Both the position numbers and the translations under genes were made by a program. The notes under the pieces are model-generated. The model made no database searches. It was not told the origin of the DNA and was given only the letters and a program-made list of their open reading frames with translations. From contig FJUW01000020.1 in assembly GCA_900074885.1 (NCBI GenBank), positions 291,182-355,181 of the forward strand: 64,000 bases of DNA, read 5' to 3'. The DNA comes from Rhynchosporium graminicola. Taxonomy: Eukaryota; Ascomycota; Leotiomycetes; Helotiales; Ploettnerulaceae. Position 1 is the first letter of the stretch. Each line of letters begins with the position of its first letter. Of the stretch, positions 11,475 through 23,262 are shown one piece after another.

Positions 11475-12911
11475 TTATTCGCAAAAACCTAATACTCGTC
11501 CTGCAACGCTATCCCATTCCTCGTCCCATCTTCTGCTTCCTTCCTTAATTGCTCCCTTCCTCAACTTCGCCAGCTGCTTTCCTTCGATCTCACTTAATAA
11601 TTCTTCTAGCACTTCTGCCAACTCGATACTGGTTACGAAGGACCTTCCATTGATGCCATCTTTCACTAACTCTCCCCAGCTTTCATAGTCCCCGTATCCT
11701 ACAACTGGCAGGCCAGCTCCAAACATGTCCACGACTTTCATGGGAAGATCGACTCCGCTGCTACTCATGTGTAAACACACTCCCAAATCCGCACATGCTA
11801 ATAGCGTTGCATAATCTTCTGCCCTTAGCCAGGCTGTACTTATGGTAACACTATCCAGTTTAGAAGCCTGTGTGAGGGTTGCTATTTTGTCCAGGTACGT
11901 CTGTTTCTGAGGACCTTTGCCAGTGATGATGGCAAGGATTGGCGGGAGTTTCGTTGAAGAGGCAGCATAGGCGCAGAGTGCCTCAAGAAGCAAGCTGAAG
12001 TCCTCATCCGGCGTCCATGACGTACTGCTCACTAACAACTTTGTTCTCCCCGCCATTATATCCTCTGCATGCTTCTGGCTCTCCGGTATCCTCTGTAAAA
12101 AGGATCTTCGGTTATCTTGATTTGAAATAGGCTGGAAAATACTTGCTGGTCTGTCGTGGAGAGTCAAAATTTGGGACTTGACGCTGTATGGTTTATGCCG
12201 AAGCTGCTTCTGCATGGCATCTGTTACGGTAAACGAGGCGGTAGGCGCCCAGCTCCCTAAGAGCGCTTCGTAGTATTTGGAAACAGTCACAAACGGATGC
12301 TTCTCGCCTCGAGTGCCAGCCAAGATTGTCCAACCATAGTTATGCCAATCAATTATGAGGTGGGTGTTTCGAAGAAAGCAGATTATATATGCGACGAAAA
12401 GAGTAGGAATTGAAGGAGGATTCTGTACTAGCAGCCATCGTGAAGCTTTGGTTCGGTATGCGAGAATATGGAACAAGCTCCATATCTGCCAAAGAACCTT
12501 CAATGGTCCTGCGATAATGAAAGGAAGCTTGTTCGATCGAAGAAGTGGTGGTGGTGGGGGTAGAGGTATGATGGTAATGAGGGGATTATCGATGAGGCCA
12601 GGATGTAGAGTAGATTCTGAAGACTATCAGTGAGCAGACACGACGTAGTAATTGAAACGCTTACCCAGATATCCAATCACATCCACCCTTCCGCCATGTT
12701 TCGCTATGCTCATGGCATGGTATTGCATCCGTGGACTGCGCCCAATATCTCCGAGAACCAGCACTTGGACGGAGATCTTGGGCTCATTCACATTACCTGT
12801 TATAGTTTCTCTCGGCGGCGAATGCTTGACATACTGACTTGGTAACATGATCAGGACAATTGTCAGAGTCGTTGAAGCCAAGACTGCGAGTGTCAAGAGA
12901 ACTTCCAGCAT
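11475..12911 (-). CDS. ALG1: ALG1 chitobiosyldiphosphodolichol beta-mannosyltransferase
   Basis: Adds the first mannose, from GDP-mannose, to GlcNAc2-PP-dolichol on the cytosolic face of the ER, an early essential step in N-glycan assembly. Two exons, 12911-12665 and 12616-11475, give 462 residues. An N-terminal hydrophobic anchor (about 2-20) is followed by [19 protein letters not shown], the GT33 N-terminal signature, and [14 protein letters not shown] across the splice junction. Further family features are [24 protein letters not shown] and, in the nucleotide-sugar-binding half, [38 protein letters not shown] and [10 protein letters not shown]. Length fits fungal ALG1. The gene is divergent from the zinc-transporter gene with an 856-bp shared upstream region. 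Confidence 0.94.
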
Positions 12912-13767
12912 AATGACGCAGCTTCAAGGAACGGGTGCAAATTCGAGGAATATGGCCAGGCAGAAAAGTAGATCACCTTATCGGTTGTGGCGCCATAGCC
13001 GAGGATAAAGCCCGTAGAAAGCGGAGAGACTTTAGATGGAATGTGTGGACTAGAAGTATATGATTCTTGGTGTTTTGGACTGAAACGTGAAGTAATCTAT
13101 CCCAACTTTTGGTCAGCCTGGCCCGCCTGGTCTTCGCTGTCAGTTTGCACAAAGGACAAGCGCAAGCGCTGCATCGGAACTAAAATGCGGAGGTCAGAAC
13201 CCCTGATCCATGCTCGTGACAGACGGCACTAGCGACCAAATGCAGCCTATCACCTTCCCAATCTGTTAGTCTTTACGGGTCTTCCGTATCCCGCCAAGGA
13301 AGCGTCAGGGGCAAGAGCAACAAGTCAATCAACACCAGACGAGAAGGGGAAGGACGAGAGAAAGAAGGCAAGAAGGCAGGAAGGCAGGAATACCAAGACT
13401 AGGATAGGACTAAGAGCATCCTGGACGGCCCGCTGAGGGTTTCGATTGTTCGTTCCTTCCTTTCAGACATTCACCCTTCACCCTTCCAAATCCCGTTGCG
13501 AATCCCCTCAATCTTCCCAGTGCTACCATCGGCTACCTCACACACAACAAGGCCAATTGGACGGCTGTCAATCTTTCCTTCTTCCTTTCACACCGACTCC
13601 GCTGTATCGCATACCCCACTACCACGGCCTCAATTGATACTCGGACCATAAAGGAGATTGCATTGCGTAAAGACAGCGTATGCGGTGGGAGAGGAGAGAA
13701 GGATCTTACACGGCCTTCGCAGCTCGACTCGACCTGTCTGAGGGGCTGTTGATCTCTAGAACTCGGG
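12912..13767. promoter_or_regulatory. Shared divergent promoter region of ALG1 and the zinc-transporter gene
   Basis: The two genes diverge from this 856-bp region. It carries a purine-rich tract (about 13340-13400, GAAGG/GCAGG repeats) and, on the MSC2 side, C/T-rich stretches (about 13440-13620) typical of filamentous-fungal 5' regions. A frame at 13041-13232 and another at 13446-13637 are short and look non-coding. No TATA element was singled out. Confidence 0.5.
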
Positions 13768-15518
13768 ATGGCCTCGTCTTATGTTCTGCCCGCGTCGGCA
13801 ATGACCCATAACCATAGCCATAGCCATGGACATACACACCTCCATTCGCACTCCCACTCGCACTCGCCCTCACCAAGTCGACCACATGCTGTCAGTCCCC
13901 AGAAGACTTTGAGATCAGAACGATCAAACAGCAGTCCGCATTCGCTTTCACACTCCGAACCACATCTTGATCATGCACATACACAAAGCAACCATGGTCA
14001 TAACCATAGCCAGTCGTCGAGCCGCGGATACAATTACATGCGAGATCAACAATCATCTCAGTATCTCCCAACTCCTCCCAACAGCAGCGGCATGTCGCCC
14101 ATTTCGGAGTTTCCACCACACGCGTACCATCCTGAACCATCACCTGCGCTTTCCCATATGGGGTCCTTCGAACCAGCGCTCAATTCTGTCAACGTGATAG
14201 CCCATAGCCATGAGCACCTACATAACCCTGCTCCGCATGTTGAGCAACCACGGTCCAAATTCACGAGCATGATACTACCTTTTGCCCTGCGTTGGCCCAT
14301 CATACATACTATACTGGCAGACAAAGACTCCCGCAGGATTTTCTACTTCATGTCATTGAACTTTGTGTTCATGATAGTCCAGGCTTGCTATGGCTATTTG
14401 ACGGATTCACTTGGACTACTTAGTGATAGTATACATATGTTCTTCGACTGCTTGGCTCTTGGAGTTGGATTATTTGCTGCTGTTGCCAGCAAGTGGCCAC
14501 CAAGTGAGCGGTTCCCATATGGCTTTGGAAAGATTGAGAGTTTATCGGGATTTGGAAACGGTGTGTTCTTGATGTACGTGAAAATTCTCCTGGCGATGGC
14601 CAATGACTAATATACTCCAGGTTAATCAGTGTTGAGATTATGATTGAAGCAATCGAGAGACTATCGGATGGAAGAGAGACGAAACGGCTAGTAGAACTAT
14701 TTGTGGTTAGTGCCATGGGGCTTGCTGTCAACCTGGTGGGCATGGCATGTTTTGGACACCACGGACATCATGGACATGACCACGGAGGACATAGCCACGG
14801 TCACGGACGCGATCGCGGACATAGTCATTCTCACTCGCACGAAAAATCACATTCCCACGAAAAGGAGCGCTCACACGCCCACCATGATCACGAACATTTG
14901 CACGATCATGGCCATGGGTGCAAAGACAGCCACAGTCATACTCCTCTACTTTCCGACTCTCCTCCTCCAAAGGTACATGCCCATGTTGGCCATGCTCACT
15001 CGCACGACAACGAAAACATGCACGGCATCTTCCTTCACGTCCTTGCGGACACCATGGGAAGTGCTGCAGTCATGGTATCTACGGCACTGATCTACTTTTC
15101 TGGATGGAATGGATGGGATCCTCTTGCCTCCTGCGTTATTGCCATCCTGATCTTCCTATCCTCCATCCCTCTTATCAAAAGCAGTGCAAAAAAGCTACTT
15201 CTCACAGTTCCTGACGAGATCGAGTACGGACTTCGGGACACACTCGCAGGAGTCAGTGATCTGCGAGGGGTGGGCACTTACACCGTGCCAAGATTCTGGA
15301 TGGGCGATAAGAATACAGACAGCGAGAGCGAGCAAGTCCTCGGTGTCATTCACATTGTTGCCACACGAGGTTCAGATCTTGACGATGTTCGGGAACGAAC
15401 TCGAGATTTCCTTCTTAACCACGGAATTGATGTGGTGGTACAAGTCGAAAAGGTCGAGGACTCGAGCTGTTGGTGCGGAGGAGCGAGCAATCAATCACCA
15501 AACCCGTCTTCGTACTAG
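13768..15518 (+). CDS. MSC2: Cation diffusion facilitator zinc transporter, MSC2/ZnT5 type
   Basis: Predicted Zn2+/H+ antiporter moving zinc from cytosol into the ER/Golgi lumen; yeast Msc2 works as a heteromer with Zrg17. Two exons, 13768-14573 and 14621-15518, give 567 residues. The N-terminal 170 residues are cytosolic and rich in His-Ser (HSHSHGHTHLHSHSHSHS at about 16-33). The CDF domain starts about residue 190: SDSIHMFFDC gives His223 and Asp227 of the transport site, and HVLADTMGS gives the matching HxxxD in helix V. Between helices IV and V is a second His-rich loop of about 90 residues (HGHHGHDHGGH, HSHSHSHEK). FPYGFGKIESLSGF is the family loop motif. A short C-terminal domain carries VHIVATRGSDLDDV and ends in a Cys-Trp-Cys group. 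Shorter than yeast Msc2 at the N-terminus, as in other filamentous fungi. Confidence 0.92.
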
Positions 15519-16135
15519 CGATTTGCGTAATTTTTCTAGGAGTATGGCATAAGGTTTCTTTGAATAGTTATATATATGGGTAGCAAGGATACATATTTTG
15601 GATGGGAGGCTTATAGGATCAGAAGGGATGGGAGCTTGCATTATTTGTTGATTTGCGTAGGCAGACAGACTTCGCTAGTCTTGCAGCACCTAGATAGGAG
15701 TTTTCTCAGGACTTACAAATGATACCACGTACACCACACCCTTGCCCCTACTCTCATAAGTATTCTCATGTTGCAATACTACTTACTCAAAAGTAGAAGA
15801 TGTCTAATAAGTGTCCCGATTTTTTATTCACATCTCGCCGCGAAATAAGACCACAAATGTGCCTTTCTGAATACGCTGCTTCATGATAAGCCGCAAACCG
15901 CGCCTATGGTAATTTGAAGTTAGGCAAGGCGAAGCTAAAAACGGATAGATATGGCTCAGGATCTAGCATCAAATCCAAGATCATGTGATTATCACGGCAC
16001 ATTCCCAAAGGAGAAATGAGTCAATAGCTAATTATTGGTAACTTTGCCTAAAGACCAAGTTTTTCAACGACGTCGGGCGTGTCCAATCGCTTCGCCGCAA
16101 AACGAATTTTCCTAGCCATAATCTCCTCCTTGGCC
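15519..16135. other. Convergent 3' spacer
   Basis: Holds the 3' UTRs of the zinc transporter (+) and the aldose epimerase (-). AT-rich stretches such as around 15560-15600 could serve 3'-end formation. A minus frame at 16048-16242 is antisense to the epimerase end. No gene seen. Confidence 0.6.
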
Positions 16136-17616
16136 TCAGATCGTGCTGAATACATACGAAATCCGACTCTCGAATGGCTTCGTGTTAGGTCCAAAGATCT
16201 GCTTGTCCATTCTGTTCCACTCAGGATGATTGATGCCGTCAATCCAATCGTGCGGCTCGACAGCTACGCAGCCATTTCTCTGGACGAATCCATTCGACGC
16301 TGGACCTCCTTGGGATTTCTTGAGGGGGTTGGAATCTGATTTGAAAACTTTAGCTTTTGATCCTTTAACGAGCGAAGAAAGAAGGAGGAGAAAAGGTGAG
16401 AAGGAGAGGAGGACGACTTACTGCCTATCCAGTAACACGAGTATATCAGAACGGCCTCCTGATCACTGTATAGATCCCACTTAATGCCACTCCAGTCACT
16501 ACTTAGAGTCGCAATCGGCTTTTCCGCCTCAGCGTCCGTACGATCAACAATCCATTGATTGTTGTACCCCGAGCAACCAGATCCCGTTCCACAATTTCCT
16601 ACCCCTAATGAGACAGGCGGGTAAGCAACGGGTACATTGAGTGTTTCGAAAGAGGGACAAATCATCTCAAGAATGTCTCTCGAGAGGTTCAAAAGTTACG
16701 TTCTAGGATTGAGTGTTACTCACATTCCTTATCACCAGAACTAGCACCAATCTGTTTCGGCTTCGTCACGAAATCATTCACGCCCCCTCTCTTAACATTA
16801 GGCAGAAGGCCACTAGATTGCGTCCCCGCGTCGATACCTATCATACGTTTCCCAAACGGCAAATGCAACGTATGATTCAGAACCAAATCCGTGTGTGGGT
16901 TCGCGAATGCGTCGAGATTCCAGTACGGGTGGGTAGTCAGCATGATAGGCGTCTTGTGCTCGACTGCTTTGGCGGATAGTTTCGTGGTCCATGTGTTGGC
17001 TGTCAAGGTGTGCGTTACTTCGCCGAGAACGAGACCTGGGAAGCCAGGTGAGGAATTGCCCTCATCGCGGATCGTGAATGTTATGCTGGATGCGGTGACT
17101 GAGGAGACGTTGAAGGTGCGCCGAGACCAGCCGTTCAGGCCGCTGTGGAGAGTGCCGTTGCCGTCGTTTTTTTGGGTGTAGTAGCGGGTGCCGTCGATCA
17201 TGTAGGAATGGTTTGCGATACGGTTTGTGTAGCGTCCTGGATAGAATATTTAGCATGTATATTCATTCCTCCATATCTCGAAGTCTGGAGGAAGAAGGAA
17301 TCTGCTTCTCAAATCTCTGTCCAACGAAATGTATTTTGGGACGATATAGCATACCTGGAACGGCGCCATATTCCGGATGATGGGGATCAACGGGATAGAA
17401 TGTTGCGTTGTCATATCCTAGAATTACATCGCGTTTGACTCCGTTACGATCGGAAACTACCAGACTGGTGATAGCTGCTGAGTAGGGAATAAATTTCGCT
17501 GTGATACCCGGAGCTGATAGTGTGTAAGTCCCATCGTGGCCAGGTCCTGTTACCGACGCTGAATTAGCGAGGCCAAATAGTGGCAGCAGCAAGGAGGCGA
17601 GAAGTGGTTTGATCAT
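16136..17616 (-). CDS. Secreted aldose 1-epimerase (mutarotase) family protein
   Basis: Interconverts alpha and beta anomers of hexoses such as galactose or glucose. Four exons (17616-17355, 17236-16724, 16604-16422, 16335-16136) give 385 residues. Residues 1-19 form a signal peptide (basic start, Leu-rich core, ANSA cleavage region), so it is probably extracellular, unlike cytosolic GalM. PGRYTNRIANH is the family substrate-loop motif, LHSGLNGW gives a conserved His (His118), LTTHPYWNL the catalytic acid His190, and GCVAVEPHDWIDGINHPEW the catalytic base Glu346. Several N-glycosylation sequons (NATF, NHSY, NGTL, NVSS) fit secretion. The third-exon acceptor (TTAG at 16605) is the least certain junction; it restores the frame and reads WVGNCGTGSGCSGYNN, with two cysteines that could pair. 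Confidence 0.88.
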
Positions 17617-18838
17617 CTTCCGACTTTCTCAGCAGCTCTGAAGCATACGAAGAGGATCATCTGCAGCTATCTGGAATTGTAGAGCCCTTAATAAAGAATG
17701 CATATGAGCTTGGGATATAGTTTTATGTGGGTCTATAGTTGTAAGGAAGAAGCCTGAATAGCATGCACATCGTATGCAAGAGTATATTAATACCCCTGAG
17801 GGAGAACCACTTTAGATTAACGTCCGATGAGACTAACTTTACATGGTTATACATGCTTTGAGGTCGAGGCAAGTACGGAGTAAATATGCAGGAACAATTT
17901 TCCATCTGCAGAGACCGCTTTCCGGAGGAACTGTCTCGAACGAGACAACCAATATGTAATTATTGGTAAATACATAAATCTCGTGGAAGATATTGCATTT
18001 CTTCCAGAATTGAGTTGGTATACGGAGTGGTCTGATCTTTCCGAAACTACCGATATTACTTGCTAGCATATGCCGGGATCGTGGAAACTCAGCCTGTTCT
18101 ACCCCGTGATTGATAGAACTTTGAATAAATTCGGTTCATTACCGTAAAGTGGTCGGAGAGCAAAGTATTCGGCAAAGTCAGGAGACTATGATAATGGTGT
18201 AATTGAATATTGGAGAAGTGCCATGGCTTCGAGTGTTACAGATTTGCGTTTTGTTGTGAACAGTGTTTGTTTACGGTGTGTCGAGTTGGTGTGCAGGTTG
18301 GGGAGATGGTGCAGAGTGTAAGGAAAGTTGTGTTAATTGGCGTTTTGATAGAAGTTCATTTGGTCGGGTTGAAGTCGTTCATCAGATTTGTTTCGTAAGC
18401 GCATCTGCTGCTGGTGTCATTGTTGTCTGGAGGAAGATATGCCCGAATATCTACGCCGCCAAGTTTCATTTACCTTGGCGGAGCTAATCTCAAAGTGGAG
18501 CTATTAGCGAGATCTCTTTTGCCTTGTTGGTGCTATGGCAGCGGAGAAATTGACGAATATTGCTAGAAAGGCAAGTAGAGAAAGTGTGAATTGGGGGTTG
18601 TCAAACCATCTCAAATCCTTTAGACAGTTTGCAGACTGTCTATGATCGGAGGTGTCACCACGAAGGAGCGAGGTGGTCACAAGTGACCATACCTTTACAG
18701 AAAGTCAAACCTGCTGCCCGTGAACCGCTGAGCAAGAGAGCAGCTCTTCAGGTGCAGTGCTAAAAAACACAATCCAAGACATGTCTTTGCAGAAGCTACC
18801 ATCAACCTCAGCACACGCTTCTATTTGACACCAATACC
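17617..18838. other. Intergenic region upstream of the epimerase
   Basis: Contains the epimerase promoter (its 5' end reads leftward) and the 3' UTR of the Nudix gene. Plus-strand frames at 18210-18398 and 18263-18487 overlap in different phases and match no family. No other feature recognised. Confidence 0.5.
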
Positions 18839-20003
18839 CTAGCAGTGAGGGCTCGTAGGAAAAGGCAGTCTCCGGTGAAGTCGCGAGACGATGTCCACAT
18901 AGTCCTTATCAGTATCAGCAGTGAGAATGCCATGTCGAACGAAGAAGTCAATCATGACACTCGCGCTTGACGGTTTGAACTTTCCTTCCCCCATGGCTTC
19001 TTGTACTTCCTGTACACTCATCAGATGGAACGCATTGATATCGTCATCCACAGGCTTCACAACCATATCCGCAGCTACTTCTAAGTCAAAGACAAAGAGG
19101 ACCCCAGGGTTCATCAGCCCAATTTCGCCACCAGCTCTGACGTCGCTGATGTTGAACCATGTTACGGTTCCTCCGGGCTTCGCGTGGTCCCGAATGAACT
19201 TCTCATCGATCCCGGCCTCTTCTGAGGCTTCACGAACCAAACACTCGAAAGCATTTTCGCCGGCTGCGATTCCACCGGCTACAGCGTTATCCAACATTCC
19301 TGATTAACGCGTTAGCGCAATTCCCGTCAAGACAAGCAAATCTCAATTCGAATCTGGTGGACCAAAATTATGGGCATTTATTCTTCGAACAATACATGCA
19401 GAGATAACGGAGAATATTACCTGGATATGTCGACTTGTTGATGTTCCTTTGAGGTATCCAGAACTCCAGGCCCTCTTTTGTTCTAGCAAAGATTGTCATA
19501 TGAACACCCTGCCCTATTATGCCAAAGAGAGAACTAGCTGAGCGTTCAATGCCGATTGGAAAGTTGGCTCCTACGATTGAATACTTCTCGTTTCGCTTCT
19601 TTCCCAATTTAGGGAAGCTCTTCGAAGATCTGGCAGTAGTGAGGAGTGTGTCGATACTGCTACTACAAATTGTTTCCCAAAAAGGGCCGACCTTCTGAAC
19701 TAGATGGACCTCTTTCTTCGCATGGTCAAGCCGAAAGTCCTCATTCCAGGGCATAGCTTCCACAACAGGGTCTAGCAAGAACCCATGGGGCCTATGATCG
19801 TTAGGTAGGAAGAACTTCCATAACGAGTTTACTTGCTCCTCATAAGCGGCAGTCACGCCAATCTTAGGATATGGAAAGCTGTAGAGAGGATTAGGCAAGG
19901 ATAATAGTATTGGTTGATCAAGGATAACTTGCTTGTCACAATCTTCGATGACTTGGAGGTTGGTCATCCTTTCCCGAGCCATGGATGCGTTGACCTCAAT
20001 CAT
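18839..20003 (-). CDS. Nudix hydrolase with DUF4743 domain (thiamine-diphosphate-type)
   Basis: Family relatives (S. pombe and S. cerevisiae YJR142W type) hydrolyse oxidised or damaged thiamine diphosphates; that substrate is inferred from the family. Two exons, 20003-19421 and 19299-18839, give 347 residues. The first 150 residues are the DUF4743 region (WKFFLPNDHRPHGFLLDPVV, WNEDFRLD). The hydrolase core follows: GVHMTIFAR, LEFWIPQRN and the Nudix box at 203-225, GGIAAGE-x7-REASEEAGI, with all metal-binding glutamates present. The splice junction falls inside STYPGMLDNAVAGGI, the usual lead-in to the box. GVLFVFDLEV and a C-terminal helix complete the fold. No targeting signal is evident. 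ATG chosen as the first in frame. Confidence 0.9.
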
Positions 20004-23000
20004 GATAGCGTCTCGCAGTACAAATATTGGAAATGGTAAAGGACCGCGCCACCAGTGATGATGGAAAGCACCTTGGGAGACTCCAACCTATGCACTTGTG
20101 AAATGATCCTTCGCCAGTGTGATATTTGGTGCAGTGTAGACATAGGCGATAACGAAGTTGCACGGAGCAAGGTTTGAGAAATCCGTTGCAGCTTTACGGA
20201 TCCGTTCGTATTTATGCTCGGTTGTGTTGTGTTTGTGAACGGAACAGAACGTTGACATTGGTCGCGCAGATCACCACTTATCAGGGGTCATGTGACCTTG
20301 ATTTCTTCTGCCATTTTATTTAGTGGAAGTAAGGTTGTTTAATGTGTCAGAACGTGAGAAATGTTATGGTTCGGTTGATTGCAGCTATGAGCATGAATTT
20401 TAATGTTCTTGGCCAAACTCTAGGTAAAACAAGTCAGATGCTGCCAAGTCCCTGGTCACTAGGGCTATTTGCCAGCATCCACATCTACAGCATGAGAGTT
20501 GAAAGACGGGGGGTATTTTGTACGACATTGAAGCTAAATCAAAATCTTATGATTGACCAACATTTACTGAGCTAACCAACAATCTTACTGGAGAGTGTCT
20601 AAATGCTAATACTCGAACACTCGATATTATGCAAAACTGCCGTGAAACCCTGAAACGCAGATGAATATATCATCCTATTTCATAATCACTGTATTTGGAT
20701 TCTACGCTTGCTGGAAGTAGTGCCAGCCGAGTTTCTTCAGAATCAAATCGTTCCACAACTTTCTCATTCAAGCAAGCACCTCGGAAGACGCTGCATCAAG
20801 TTGTAAACCATATATTCTAAAAGGCTATGATTGAAGTCAAGAAATACTACATATAAATGTGCGATCCTGAGGAAGACAACATACCCCTAAAACGTGCCAA
20901 AAGAATGCATAAGCAATGCCAAACCCGCCAAACAAGAATCCTTCATCTTTCTCCCCAAGCACTTTGCTTCTTTCCATTGTCACAATCCGGCTTTGATTCC
21001 AGACAGCAAGCAACCTATCAATCTCGTTTTTGGACTGAAATGTCGCCGGAACATTACGAAGTTTGTGTTATATCTATTTCTGGTTTCGCTGTAACCAGAC
21101 TGCATTTCAGGTGTTGCGCTTCTCGCAAGGGCCCGAAGATGTTGGTCGCGAGGCCACAAGTTGAATTCTGGTTATGACTCGGCGAGGTATTCGCATATGG
21201 AGAGCGAGTCGTTGATTTCAAGACTAGGGCTTGCTGAGATTAGGGTGATAATTGGAATCAGACCGTTGCTGGAGTGCTTCTTGACCTTTCTTGCTATTAG
21301 GACACGTTCAGCAGTGGTGAAGTACTACTTTACATCAGCCAGTTGGACATATGTCGCTTTGTAGGGAATTCGAAAGTACTCGAGAACTGTCACAGCTCTG
21401 GCAGTTTAGCCTGTATTCTTGTCAGTTCCAACTTGCGAATCAGAGATTGATGCGTAGTAGAGTACCGCGTGAAAGTTCCAAGCAATTGAATTCTGGCAAC
21501 CCCCTCCGTGGAGAATTTAGCAAGATTGGTTGTTTCCATGTTCAGTAAGATCGTACTTTACTATCTGGCTATGGAATCTGGGTTTTACCTAAGGGAGAAG
21601 TGGACATGCAATCTAGGGTCCGTCAGCTTTTATCGTTGAAAGGATATGAGATCTAGAACGGCAACTGCAGGACCCACTACCCATGCAGATATTCTGTTCA
21701 CGGGCGCAGTTATCGATACGCCTTTTGGCATGCTCTGTTTTTGTATCAATCACGTATTAGTCTAATTCCTGGGTACTTGACAGGATATCGAATGCTACAG
21801 GATCCTCGTAGTCAGATATGGAGAGCCTGTTATCTGGTTATCATCCGGCCATATGTTCCATGGTGATGTCTCGCAGAAATAGGCGAGAAGCGTGATATCT
21901 GCGCTCCAAGCAACTCCAAGCGGAGCGATGATAAGGGGGGCTAATCAACATTCATACTTCAAGTATCATTGCCAGTTGCCTGGCATTTGCAAGATTATAT
22001 TATTGTAATCAAATTTTCATGCAGGCAACAGCAAAACTTTGCAACTATAGCCATGCGAGACACCTGTAGGAGTTTCAATCTTCTAAAAGTTCCTTTAGAT
22101 AGAGTGGATGAGTAAATTCATAGCCACTGTTGGTTGCTAAAATGACCTCAAAATTGCGAACCTGCTCAGCATAGATTCCGTTCCCATGACTTGAGGAAGA
22201 CCTGGGCTTCCAGCTTTACTGCAAATAGATTTCTGCAACTAGTAGTATTGATGCATTTCGGCTTGCTAGCTTCCAATACATCATCTTTGAAGCAGGCGAT
22301 TGTTACACTTAAAATATCTGAGCTGTTTTGCTCGATTCCTCATCTCGATATGAAAAGCATCACATCTCTGCGCCTCTCTACCAACAATAGAGTCGTTAAA
22401 AATAGGCGAGGGGAAAATCCTCCCTGAACAATCTCTGCTGCATGGTATTGTCAGTTTGGTGGATTAAGCTGAGTTGTACAGACGTACAGAAGGTAAATTT
22501 GACGTAGTCAAGGTCAAAACCGGATCAGGAAGAAAGGAAGCCTTACTATGCTCGCGATGAAAGCAAAGCTGCAAATAAACAAGTATGCAAGAATATCGAG
22601 ATCATCCTTAAAAATACAACAAACTACTCTACCTTAACAGCATGCCTAATTGACCCTCATCCTGCAAGTAACCCTGCGCCTTGAAGCCTGTGATCATTAT
22701 CCAACATCAACTATTCCAAGTCATGAAACACAAATGAACTCAAGCTGCGAAGAAGAATCGTGTGTCTCGAGCACGAAAGGAAGAAGATTTCAGGCTTCTA
22801 TAACAGATCTCAAAGACCGATACGTCCTTTACACGAAATGGATTGAACTGGTCTCAAAGGTACTATAGTCATGTTATACGCATCCAGTCACCACCTTCAA
22901 CAACTTCCTGATGGTTGAATCAAAAGCAAGACTCTAAACAAGTATATCCTCTTCGCTTGAAATTCGCAGCTCCTCCAATCAAGCTGATTTGTAAGCACTT

Positions 23001-23262
23001 GCGTACACAGCGGTTGCATTTTCTCCATATCTACCGCCAGTCCGCGACAAAGAAAGCAAACCAACAGGTGACTTTGCCACATCGCCTATTTACTGACTAA
23101 TTAACTGAAGAATGAAAGTCGGCAAATCGACTGTGAAAGAAAGACCTTTCTAATTTTGCTGTGCGTGGACTGTGTTGCCCGGCAAACAACTTCTAGTCAT
23201 TATATAATACATAATATACATAATATACATATGTATTTGGAGAGAAACCTTACAATAGTCCT
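20004..23262. other. Gene-poor interval
   Basis: About 3.3 kb between the 5' end of the Nudix gene and the 3' end of MTG2. The largest frames are plus 20857-21177 (106 codons) and plus 22191-22427; neither product is recognisable and each overlaps other open frames. A short AT repeat (TATATAATACATAATATACA) lies near 23198-23225, just outside the MTG2 stop, and may belong to its 3' end. Nothing else found. Confidence 0.5.
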
